DNA from: Calliopum simillimum
Taxonomy: Eukaryota > Arthropoda > Insecta > Diptera > Lauxaniidae
Assembly: GCA_951812925.1 (NCBI GenBank)
Contig: OX638372.1
Coordinates: forward strand, 72,247,407-72,311,406
Length of the DNA stretch: 64,000 bases
Direction: 5' to 3'
The translations under genes and the position numbers were made by a program. Under the pieces are notes generated by a model. It was not told the DNA's origin. It did not search any database and saw only the letters and a list, made by a program, of their open reading frames with translations. Positions 54,510 through 64,000 of the stretch are shown piece by piece (position 1 is the stretch's first letter; every line of letters starts with the position of its first letter).

Positions 54510-55716
54510 AAATGAAAAGAAACTAAAACAAGAATGAATCAAGGTATCCTCCCAGGTCACCCAAAATGATGTGCAGATCCTAATAGCAGGTGTTAATTCA
54601 AAGTAACGATATTTTGCATATATCTCAACCAAATGAGGGAACCTTTTAATTTTCTTAAAGAAATACACTTGAGCTTCAAAAAATTGGCTTAGTGTAACAT
54701 GGAACAATGTTGTGGAACAATTTTAGATTAAAAACTGTTTTTTTCTCTGGAAATTAATTACAACAACAATAAAAAATTCCTGTCGGATCTACTTTCAGAG
54801 ATATAGCCACGTATTTTACCGCGCTATATAATTGCTGTACAAATTGATTGATAGTTTTCGAGATATGACAATTTTTTAAAAAACTCACACCATTTTTTTC
54901 CCGAAAAACCGTTATTTTTCCAAAAAAATGTGTTATTAACCTATAATTTTAATAACTAATTTAGGAAGCCCAACATGTATCTGAAATTGCATCATAAATA
55001 AATTTCTATAGAACAAAAAAATAGACCAAATCAATTTCCTTGAAATTAGGAACTTTTAACAACAACAATGCCAGAACAGACAACGACGTTATTTCCTATG
55101 GCATTATTTCAGGAAGCCCGATTTTACAAATGCGGTTTCATTCGATTTGTATTTAAAAAGGGATTAATACGGATAAACAAAAACTGCAAAAATTTGATCA
55201 AAAGTGGCACTGCAGACAAACATTATTCTTTTTCTAATATCGAGTTATTAGATTTTATTGAAATTTCGTTCACAATTGCTGTTTCGGTGGGGTACCTTTA
55301 CCAATTCATACTTTTAAAAAATAATTGATACATTTATACACCTTTTTTTCAATATTTTTCGATTTCCTTAATGGTTTTAAATCTTTTCAGCTTTTTTCGA
55401 TGATTTTTAGAGTTTGAAATATTTTTATTTTTTCTAATGCCACTCCCATATTTGAAAAGTTGTATGCGAAAAAATACGAATTGCACCACATACATTAGTA
55501 AAAAGCATCGACTCGAAATGGCCAGAGGGATCGGTCTCTAGTTATTGTTCTTTATACGAAACTTGCAGAACGATTTTTGATACAAATCACTAAGGCACTA
55601 AAAATTTACAACTTCGATTCGGATCCGTTATGACGTGACGCATGCGGGGTAGATTTTCTTCCGACAGAAGGTTCATTCAATTTAAATTGAAATGTTATTA
55701 ATGATGTCCAACTCAC
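54510..55716. other. 5' end of intron 1 (gene direction); no gene
   Basis: AT-rich. Text near 54780-54910 (TTTCAGAGATATAGCC, TTTCGAGATATGACA) resembles the interiors of the foldback elements at 15.3 and 50.9 kb. No coding support. Confidence 0.5.
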
Positions 55717-55942
55717 CTACACAACTGCAGCACTCTTCATAGTATTTCTTTCCTAAGCAATTGAGGCACTCTTTGCAGCAAGAGCAGTTTTTTAGATCGC
55801 ATTTACAGCTTTGCGTCAACATGCATTTTGATACAATTGATGCGCATACGACTTCATTGCAAGACTCGACATAACTGCAGAGCAAAATAACGCCAACTAA
55901 CACAAGGCAAGCCCATATACATAGATGCTTCAAAACTCCCAT
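55717..55942 (-). CDS. cv: Twisted gastrulation family protein, exon 1 (signal peptide, first Cys-rich block)
   Basis: Starts at the first Met (context ACATCATGG). Residues 1-27 are a hydrophobic signal peptide (ACLVLVGVILLCSYVES). The mature part CNEVVCASIVSKCMLTQSC, KNCSCCKECLNCLG and ECCSCV is the N-terminal BMP-binding Cys-rich domain of TSG/Crossveinless proteins, secreted partners of Sog/Chordin that tune Dpp/BMP signalling. The donor GTAG/GTGAGT ends the exon in phase 1. With exons 2 and 3, 191 full codons are in the window; family members are about 220-260 residues. The spliced sequence is closer, as I recall them, to the Drosophila crossveinless paralogue than to tsg; the symbol is tentative. 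Confidence 0.93.
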
Positions 55943-56290
55943 GATGTAATGTTATGGGCAGAACACTGGATTCTAAGAATAAATCAAATCTGAGTAAAAG
56001 GTTTCGGCGACTGGAAAATTAAAATTCCTCCTGTTACGTAGCAACAAAATTTTAAGACATCTTTAATGAAGTTCACACAATTTACAGGTAAAAAAACTAC
56101 GGTCTTAACAACAAACTCGTAAAACCAGATCTTGACACCCTACTTCATTAACGATAGGCATATTAGCACAAATTAGAATAAAACGAGGTAAATTCATAAA
56201 AAACACCACTTTGACGCAACAAAGTACATATAAACAAACATTCACAAATCTTTGAACAACTTTATTTGACGACACAAATTGTTCCACTTC
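55943..56290 (-). promoter_or_regulatory. 5' flank of the TSG-family gene
   Basis: Should hold the 5' untranslated region and possibly the promoter. No TATA box or initiator can be placed with confidence. Contains the mixed sequence CTGTTACGTAGCAAC at about 56033. Confidence 0.35.
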
Positions 56291-56493
56291 TAAACACGTA
56301 TTTTTTTTAATATAAACAATTAAGCACACAGACCCAGAATGCTAATATAAAAGATTGCGACTTCGTGACGTAAGTGGTGCATCTAAACACATATTTTTAA
56401 TATAAACACAGAACCAGAATGCTAATATAAAAGATTGCGACTTTGTGACGTAAATGGTTCATCTAAACACGTATTTTTTATTATAAACAATAG
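56291..56493. repeat. Tandem repeat upstream of the gene, with TGACGTAA sites
   Basis: Three units start CTAAACACGTATTTTT (or CTAAACACATATTTTT) and share AATGCTAATATAAAAGATTG; two end CGTGACGTAAGTGG or TGTGACGTAAATGG. TGACGTAA resembles a CRE/ATF site. About 350-550 bp upstream of the start codon. Confidence 0.7.
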
Positions 56494-56626
56494 GGTGGAG
56501 CGCTGCTCTATGGAGATTTTTTATTTTTACATATTCTATATGGCCCAGTGCGGAAAAGGTGCTCCGTCAATCACCTTTCAGAGGTGTATAAATATTTTTT
56601 AAAAATTTTGAGTTTTAGTACTGTCA

Positions 56627-57558
56627 GAGCTGGTTCACACACACGATTAAGCTGTCGGGCGATAGTTATATTCTCGCTGGCGGCATATGAGAGCGGACAC
56701 ACGTGCGACTTGCTATCGGGCGATTAAAAAATCTCATTCTCAGGCAGATTGAGAAACGATCGCAACCCGACTAAAAAATCGTCTAACGGTCAATTCTCCA
56801 TTGCTGCATATACAAGCGTCCACACGGCAGACTAAAATATCGGTTTTGCTCATAACTCAACCAACGTCAAAGGTAAAAGAACGTCAAAATATATTAGAGC
56901 CGCTTTTAGCAACAAGTGAATTTAATTAATAAGCTGTACAATTGGTTAATAGTCTGAATAAAGAATTTATATATATTTATTTCCTTTGGTGTGCATTTTG
57001 ACTTTTGTTCCCGTGTAAAGGAAACATTCTCCAGTGGGCTGCGTCAAGCACCTCAACATAAAACACGCCAAATTTCTGAGAATTTCAACGCACACCGGGA
57101 AATGCTAGTGTTTTTACAAAAGCTATACCTGGATCCATTACCTTAGTGTAACGCTCAGTCGTTCTTCCACTGGGAGTGCAAGCCGCATAATGGTGTCTTG
57201 TTTTTCTATCCATGGTTTAATCAAATGTGCAAGCTCGTTGAAACTTGGCACAGTCATCCTGTAAAAGCGAAAAAATTGCTCAGGGTATTCAAGTAGCTTC
57301 CTGTGAAGTGTATAAAATTTTCCTTTTAGAAGTCTATCGCTGTAAATTGGATGCACCCAAAATGCGCGCAATTTTTTTATTTTCTTTAATCTTCTTGTGA
57401 CGATTGCCGCTGCGCACAACACAACCTTTCTCTTCAACATTTTATACAATCTGCGAGCAATCGCCCGACTAAAAATCCACACAAAATTTGAAACAAACTC
57501 AAACCCGATTCAGACTATTTAGTTTCCCGACAATTTAGTTTGTCGTGTGAACTGGCTC
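56627..57558 (-). mobile_element. PIF/Harbinger element, 932 bp, TCA duplication
   Basis: Termini GAGCTGGTTCACACACACGA and GAGCCAGTTCACACGACAAA (reverse strand), both followed by GTCGGG; TCA on each side (56624-56626, 57559-57561). The 3-bp TSD and the transposase piece inside agree with Harbinger. Confidence 0.88.
57138..57482 (-). pseudogene. Harbinger transposase N-terminal exon
   Basis: RAFWVHPIYSDRLLKGKFYT then LLEYPEQFFRFYRMTVPSF and LPVEERLSVTLR is the start of a HARBI1-type transposase. It ends at TAA inside CACTAAGGTAATGG, which could equally be a splice donor, but the DDE part is absent from the element. Confidence 0.85.
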
Positions 57559-58817
57559 TCACAAGTCAATCAAAACACAAAGTTGCAACACTGAAGTTTT
57601 TTTGATGAGGTTTTGTTCGTCCACTTCTCGTGAGTTGGAAAATATGAAAATTAAAATCCAGACTCTTCCTTCTTGCGAATAAACTGGGCTTAAGCCCCTT
57701 TTTTCGAGGCATGTTGAAATTACATATATTATAGTTACCTCGAAGTCTTGGAAATTAAAATGTTTTGATCAGGCCTGTTTAATTGGAACAATTACTTATT
57801 GAGAATAAACTAAGCTTAAGCGCCTTTTTCCTTGGTATTTTTATATTATTAATATTAAATCGACCTCCAAATGTTGGCACTGAACCAAATTTCTTGCTTC
57901 TAGCTTTAGTAATCCTAGTTTATTTGCATTCAAAAAATCAATTTCGATACAAGGGTAAAAGAGCGATTTAAAAGGTTTTAATTCGCATGTATGCCCTAGG
58001 GCGTAAGCGCTTACCTCTGCTTTACAAAAAATACCGTTATTTATTAAAAAAAAAAAAAATTACAAAAAAAAAATTGTCCCGCATCGAACACTAAACACAA
58101 ATGCTCAAAAAAAAATTTGATAATAAACTCTCTATCACAACAGCTACAGAACTTTGTTACGTATATGCCTAAAATTTGTATTCAAAATCAAACTATTTAT
58201 CAGCTTTGGAAAATGACCACAATTGAAAATTTTATTCAATTCATTTTTTCACTTCATAACCAGATTCGCTTCAATCGATGAAGTGAAGTGAAAAGACTCG
58301 GTGAAAATGAAAGTGAGACATTTTTGTACACTTCACAGTTTCACTGAACCAGAATCGACCCCCAGCACTACAAAATTCCTGTGAATAATATTAAATTACA
58401 GTATAACATAAATTTTACATTAAAATTAATATCTTACTTTTTTAGTGTTTCAAAAATCTACTTTTTTATAATTTTAAATAATTTGCTGAAAAAACATGCT
58501 TCTTTTCTTTCGACTTCTTTTCGTTCTTCCATTTTTTTCTAGAAGCTCTTGACATCTATAAACTTTTGACTTATTTAGTGTTGCCGCTGTCCTTTTATCC
58601 GAAAAGTTTATCCGGCTGTCGGCGTTGCCGGACGATCTTCGATGTCCTTAACAGGTTTGTTTAAACGAGACCCCCAGAAAGTGTGATTTGCATTGAAATC
58701 TCAGCTCCTACGAGTTTATTACCTAAAGTTTCGAAGAAGTCGATGAAATGGTAAGGTAAGTTCTTTGCCATGGCAGTGTAAGGTTATTGAAGTAGTTTGG
58801 AGGTAGCTATAAGCTTA
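57559..58817. other. No gene; short direct repeat
   Basis: GCGAATAAACTGGGCTTAAG (about 57675) recurs as GAGAATAAACTAAGCTTAAG (about 57801). A small palindromic patch with GAAGTGAAGTGAAAAG lies near 58280. No coding support. Confidence 0.5.
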
Positions 58818-59050
58818 CTATCTTAAATAAAAATGTTTTAGCCTCTTGCGAATTAAAATGCCAGTACCACCGTCAGCCTTACCGTGCGGATGGTTCGTTT
58901 TATGAAATATGTAGCCATGTATGGTGAAGAAATATTTGTTTGTTAGGTCAATTTCTGAAATAAGCATCACATCAATATTTTCTCGAGACAAAAAATTGCA
59001 GATTTCAAGTTTTTGCTGGATTTGAATGCGCAAATTTTAATCATACTCAT
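58818..59050 (-). pseudogene. Jockey-like LINE endonuclease fragment
   Basis: FLSRENIDVMLISEIDLTNK, then GYIFHKTNHPHGKADGGTGI, the start of an apurinic-type endonuclease of a jockey-clade LINE (usual text MLISETH and GGTAILI; here the ET of the first motif is EI). Only about 75 residues; frame slip at the N-terminus. Confidence 0.8.
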
Positions 59051-59154
59051 CTTTTAGCTAAGACTTAAGACTTAAGTGTATAAATAAAATAAATAAATTT
59101 GCAGCTTGACGCAGTGAAACGGAAGCGGTAGGGACAAATGTGTTTCTTATATAT

Positions 59155-60600
59155 AGGATAGCCTCCGATACCGGTATGCCGGGATCCCGGTCCAAAAATC
59201 GATACCAAAAAACCGGTACTAAAATATGCCAAATACCGGTATTTCGGTACTAAAGTTTTTTTATTTTTTAATAAAAAGTTAAAAATATTACTCGGGTTTG
59301 AAAACAAAAGATAGTGTTAAGAAATTATGCGCAAAATGTTAACTACACTATTGATTATTAATCCAAATCCGACAACACGAGTGAAAAAGTTCGGCGGATT
59401 ATGAAAATATTTTTAAAAAAAAAATTTTCAAAAAATATATTGAAGAAGAGTTCGGGAAAGAACTCCAATTAGATTTGGATTGCAAAACTCTGGATCGATT
59501 TTATAAATACAAGCTGTTATTCAAAAGGCTATAATAGATTTAAATACATATTATTACAGAATATCTGCTGTCCAAAAATGACTTTCTTTTGATTCATAAT
59601 ATAATATTGTAGTTTCTGTTTTGCTTCCAACAAAATAAACATTAGAGGCATGCTGCTGCGAGGATGCTAAACTTTTATCCGCCGATGCAGCTATTGTATT
59701 ATTATTTGTTTTACAATACCTTCATAATGGTATAAAAAATAAAAAAAATGTTCATAATTGTTAGTATGCTAGTACTTTTGGATTCCGATCAATGTACGGA
59801 AAAAACAATATGCGGGTGTAAGATTTATAACACTGAAGATAAAATAATTGACTCAATGGCACCACAGACGAAGGAAAACAGCTTCAAATGGAGATTAGCA
59901 AAAACTTGAATGACACGGTTTCGCCAAAAACGGAATCAACTAAAAGTTATGCCAGAATCGTGAGACAATAGCTGAGTTAGTCTAAAAATGAAAATATTTA
60001 ATATCTAATTTATAATATTTATAATAATCTGATATCGATTCCACCAACGAGTGTGCAATCTGAAAAGGCTTTTTCTTCTATTAGCAATATTTGCACAGAG
60101 ACAAGGTCTACGCTAGACGACGAAAGCCTCGATGAACTATCGTTTCTACGTTTCTATTTTACAATACCTTCATAATGGTATAAAAAATAAAAAAAATGTT
60201 CATAATTGTTAGTATGCTAGTTCGTTTGGATTCCGATCAATGTACGGAAAAAACAATATGCGGGTGTAAGATTTATAACACTGAAGATAAAATAATTGAC
60301 TCAATGGCACCAGAGACGGAGGAAAACAGCTTCAAATGGCGATTAGCAAAAACTTGAATGACACGGTTTCGCCAAAAACGGAATCAACTAAAAGTTATGC
60401 CAGAATCGTGAGACAATAGCTGAGTTAGTTTAAAAATGAAAATATTTAATATCTAATTTATAATATTTATAATAATCTGATATCGATTCCACCAACGAGT
60501 GTGCAATCTGAAAAGGCTTTTTCTTCTATTAGAAATATTTGCACAAAGACAAGGTCTATGCTGGACGACGTTTCTATTTTAATAATAATTAAAAACTTAA
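59155..60600 (+). mobile_element. hAT remnant with duplicated tail
   Basis: Left part has ACCGGTA-type inverted words (GATACCGGTATGCCGGGATC, AATACCGGTATTTCGGTAC) seen next to hAT ends. The right part carries hAT C-terminal coding, twice. Ends not fixed. Confidence 0.6.
59709..60590 (+). pseudogene. hAT transposase C-terminus, tandem duplicate (448-bp period)
   Basis: TTTTACAATACCTTCATAAT at 59709 recurs at 60157 with over 95 percent similarity by eye. Each copy ends with IPPTSVQSEKAFSSISNICT, then TRSTLDDESLDELSFLRFY in the first; the second lacks about 27 bases after LDD. This is the hAT dimerisation motif. Confidence 0.82.
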
Positions 60601-61137
60601 GACTGTTTTTTTTTATATTTTTTAATATATATTTTGTAACGAACCTTTCAGCCAGTGGGTTTGCTCGCCGGTGGCCAGGGGTTCGGCGCAGTTAACGGAA
60701 AAAATGTCACAAAACCTTTTTGTCGGACAAAACAAAAGTTAATTTAATTGATAGTGACGATAGTGACTTTCAAACATAAAGGTGGCTATATAATGGTGTG
60801 GAGATTTTTTTTTCTTAAGGAAAATAATGGAATCAATTTTTTACTTTACGTCCGTTTCTTTGAGAAAGTCATGCTTGCATATGCTGAATTGAGTATGCCA
60901 TTAAAATGGTAATTTCAGCTAAATAATGACACAAAACACATTTCGTGTCATGCAAAAAAATGGAATTCGAACAATAATGTGGAATCAATGATCAGTGCAA
61001 AAAACAAGGAGGAGTTTGGGCAAAAGCTCAATAAGCTTGGTGCAATGTTCCGAAAAGCACTTGCCAGGCCTTGGTGCACCCAATGCCAAAGCGATGTCGA
61101 GCAGTGATTTATAATAAGGGAATGCTACTAAATATTA
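60601..61137. other. LTR-start fragment and AT-rich spacer
   Basis: 60640-60712 begins TGTAACGAACCTTTCAGCC and GCTCGCCGGTGGCCAGGGG, matching the minus-strand start of the block at 18.2 kb (TGTAGCGAACC, GCTCGCCGGTGTCCAAGG). The similarity then ends. The rest has no recognised content. Confidence 0.5.
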
Positions 61138-61534
61138 TGTATGTATGTATTCTCCATTAACTTCTAGGAGGAGCATATTCCAATATGAAACATCTCCATT
61201 TGCGATCCCTTGCGATGACTTTCCCAATTCTTGGATTTCCTTTTCCATTTGGTTTTGGGTCTACCACGTCCTCTACTGCCTTGTGGATTCCACTCAAGAG
61301 CCTGGCGACAAACTTTGCTGTGTGGTTTCCGGAGAGTGTGACCAATCCATCTCCACTTGCGCAGCTTGACCTCGATTGCATTTTTGATGTAGCTCGGCAT
61401 TTGATATAGTGCGAGGCCACCAAACCTTTAGTATACGCCTTAAGTATTTGTTGACGAATACTTGCAGCTTGTTCGTTAGTTGTTCAGTAACAAGCCATGT
61501 TTCGCACCCATATAACAAAACCGATTTCACATTG
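61138..61534 (-). mobile_element. RTE-like LINE 3' fragment
   Basis: Minus strand: LLYGCETWLVTEQLTNKLQV, KVWWPRTISNAELHQKCN, WIGHTLRKPHSKVCRQALEW, RGRPKTKWK to the tail TCCTAGAAGTTAATGGAG and (ATAC)n. Several deletions break the frame. Same family as 35830-37724. Confidence 0.88.
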
Positions 61535-61539
61535 GAAAA

Positions 61540-62660
61540 TAATTAGTTAATTAATACTTATAAAGTTATTTTAATTAATAATTATACAGAAGTCTCTATG
61601 GGTTTTACGTGAGCACCTGCCATGTTGGCTGAATCCCACGGTGTCCAAGACACACGGTCCGTGTACGACGGACGGCGCAACATTATACCAGCATAAAGCC
61701 GATAGTCGGTTTCTATTTTAGAATCATGCGATCAGACACAATTCCTTCCAATGATAGGGAAATGAGGCACTTTCTTAAGCTCTGCCATTCTTTGGGTCAT
61801 GGCACCTGGTTGAGAAAGCAACTCCACACCGAGTATTCAAACTCTTCCTGCGACTTAGGTCCAAACCACAGCCACCACGAAACTCCCCGAAGGGCCGTCC
61901 CACTAGTCAGTTTTAATATCCAGCGAACCGGATGCTCCAAAGGGCTACTGACTCCCGAGGTACCAGAATAATCTCTGGTCAGATTTCGTAGCAATACGCT
62001 ACTGTTAGTATGACTCTGAACAGCCTGGGACTAATCACTTATGTCGATTTATCAAGGATTGTGGGAACACGTTTCTCTGATGCATCCCTCCCTTCAAGAA
62101 AACTCAAGACTTTCTTGGGAGAGGTATTCTTACCCAGGGTTGCTTTGGCCACTTTACCATGTACGACTCGACGTACTATGGATCGTGGGAACCCGTTGCC
62201 AAGAGCGGATTTCTCAGGAAAACCCTCAAAATCCTGTCTTAGATTGCTTTTGACCATTTTGCCATATGCGCGTAACGTGAAAATTGGGATCAAAGTGAAA
62301 AACCCTCTCCTCTCCAATTGTCACGCCCTTCTGCCTTCCTGCTTTAGCTGGTAGATGACAGCGACACTGTGGTCCCACAGCGTCACCGCCACCCACCGTT
62401 ATCAGGGGTTGCCGCTTGGAGGCAGCAGGCTGCATGAGGCCAGACAGTGTCAAGCCAACAGCCTCTCTTGTTTCGTTCATCACTCCAACGTTAACAGTAG
62501 TTAACCAAGCATCATTAATAGAAAAGAATATGATATAAATTATAATATTACGAGCGATGATTTGTAGGAGAAAAACGCGGCTTCGCCAACTTTCCTCCTC
62601 ACAAGTTGTGTAGTTAAGTATCAAAATTGCCCAAGTCCCACTTTGATACATGCACTAAAT
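61540..62660. other. Unidentified GC-richer block
   Basis: Clearly less AT-rich than its surroundings with overlapping frames up to 141 codons on both strands (for example 62226-62651 minus and 62039-62317 minus). I recognise no domain, rRNA or terminal repeat. It could be an untranslated or divergent part of a retroelement. Confidence 0.4.
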
Positions 62661-64000
62661 AAAATAATTCACAAATAATTTAGTGAAACTTATTTTATTT
62701 GCCTACACATCACAGAGGGACTAAGGTTGTTTTGATATTCAACGACACAGTTTATGTGAATTGAATAGTATATTTATTTTTGTTTTTAAGCGTTATTTTA
62801 ATCCATGTTTCTTTTAATCTATGCTCCGCGGACTGCCGTTATTGATATTCACTAAGGTGCAGCAAAATTCAAAAAAAATTAGTGCATCAAAAATTATCAT
62901 AGATTAAGATCTTGAAACAAAAACTGCATACTTAGTTTTGGTCAAAATCCCCGAAAAGATGGCCCGCCCGGGGCTTGAATGAAGGTCTAAACGACAAAAA
63001 TCATTGTTTTTTCGCAGTTTTTTTATTTTATCTCAAAAACCACGAAACTATTGGTAGTAACTCTTCCTAAATCTTTGAAAGGGATTAATTTTCTACATTT
63101 TTTGTTTTTTTCTCATTGCTCTACACTAAAGTTTGCCCTATGGAAGTCCCGGAAGAAGTTAAAATTTTTTGATTCAAAAAACGGTTTTTTTCCTATAACT
63201 CAAGATACAAGAGACACACAAAAACTTTAGAGCTCAATAAATGTAGGAAATCTGCTTTCCTATAGTTTTGCTTTGAAATCTTGATTCCAAAAGTAAACGG
63301 TTTTCCGCTAGAGGCCGAAATTTGTTAAAAATAATTGTGTATCATGAAAAAGCGACCTTTTATTGTTTGGTCTTAAAATATACCCAAAAATTTGATTAGA
63401 AACTAATGAAAAAACTAAAAGCGTCTAAACATGGTCTTAAGAATGAAAATCGGATTGAAATTGCGCGATACATGATAATTCTTACATACTTGGTATTTTT
63501 TGTAAAGTTCTAATTTTGGGTATTTTTGTTTCACAGTGTGTTTTGCAGCCACAACTTAAGATTTTTTTATGATTATTACTTTACGTTAAAGGACGATAAG
63601 CAGCGCAACTTTCAGGATCAAGAATATGAAGATCGGTTTGTAGTTTCCTTGCGAATTTCAGCCTGAGAGTTTGGATTTTTTTCCATTTTTGTCAAATACG
63701 GTTTTTTTTGAGTATGAGCGACTGTATACCCTAAATACCGTAAAAAATGTGTACTATTATATCCCAAAAACTGTAGGAAATATATTTTGCTCCTGAAAGT
63801 CATCTTTCCACAGCTAATAGTTTGTGCCCTAGATGCCGATTTTTTTGATAAAAAAAGTCGAATTTTTAGAAATTTTTATTTCGAAGTGACCTTTTGATGC
63901 TTTTGCTTGCAAATTTTCTAAAAATTTTAAAAGGGCACTTAAGAAAAAGTTAAAAGCTTCAAACGTAGTCTTTTAAAAAGAAATCGGTTGGAATTTACGC
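62661..64000. other. No gene seen; repeat-like text
   Basis: Phrases such as TTTATCTCAAAAACCACGAA, CTATAACTCAAGATACAAG and TTTTGGTCAAAATCCCCGAA resemble the interior of non-coding elements elsewhere in the window. No terminus or coding frame was found before the window ends. Confidence 0.4.

Noticed and set aside
61540..62660. Ribosomal RNA gene
   Set aside because: Moderate GC and structured look prompted the idea, but no conserved 18S, 5.8S or 28S stretch could be recognised.

Overview
The window is AT-rich, intron-dense eukaryotic DNA from a fly. The evidence is one interrupted host gene of the twisted gastrulation (TSG) family together with insect-type mobile elements: mauritiana- and irritans-like mariners, an mdg3-like Ty3/gypsy element with a tRNA-Leu-type primer site, jockey-like LINEs, Penelope, Harbinger, hAT and a Transib-like element. 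A brachyceran, perhaps tephritid-like, fly is my inference; the species is not readable from the sequence.

The only host gene I can support runs on the minus strand. Exon 1 (55717-55942) carries the start codon, signal peptide and first Cys-rich block. Exon 2 (42417-42620) and exon 3 (13693-13837) carry the middle and the start of the second Cys-rich block. All junctions have GT/AG signals and the reading phases join exactly (phase 1, phase 1, then phase 2). The last exon was not found and should lie left of position 1. Nearly the whole window is therefore intron of one secreted BMP-binding protein gene: intron 1 is 13.1 kb, intron 2 is 28.6 kb and intron 3 exceeds 13.7 kb.

Layout. 1-5.3 kb: Harbinger relics, one inside a 2.3-kb inverted-repeat element with tRNA-like boxes, and a LINE tail. 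5.3-10.4 kb: a gypsy-type LTR element with a SAP-domain Gag, an Arg/Glu-rich tail and an integrase but no protease, RT or RNase H, inserted in a repeat element. 10.4-18.3 kb: an 826-bp foldback, a gag relic, exon 3, a mariner scrap, and an LTR-like repeat block split by a Transib-like element with 5-bp TSD CGGCG. 18.6-33.0 and 39.7-42.0 kb: many copies of a family with termini CCCARTGTGC, 2-bp target duplications and a tRNA-like block; copies are nested in each other and carry mariner, LINE and hAT insertions. 34.4-38.2 kb: a 142-bp tandem-repeat element, a LINE with RT, and a small inverted-repeat element. 38.6-39.5 kb: a 39-bp minisatellite. 42.8-49.2 kb: a Penelope element with inverted arms and an assembly gap, a poly(A) retroposon, a hAT relic and a GC-rich element with perfect inverted repeats. 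49.8-54.5 kb: a jockey-like RT split by two elements with clean TSDs, then mariner and Tc1-like relics. Right of exon 1: upstream tandem repeats, a Harbinger element, an endonuclease scrap, a duplicated hAT tail, a LINE tail and an unidentified GC-richer block.

No element has an intact autonomous coding set. The best candidate for an undescribed system is the CCCARTGTGC family with its tRNA-like block. Second is the gypsy derivative that keeps Gag and integrase but has a highly charged segment where protease, RT and RNase H should be.
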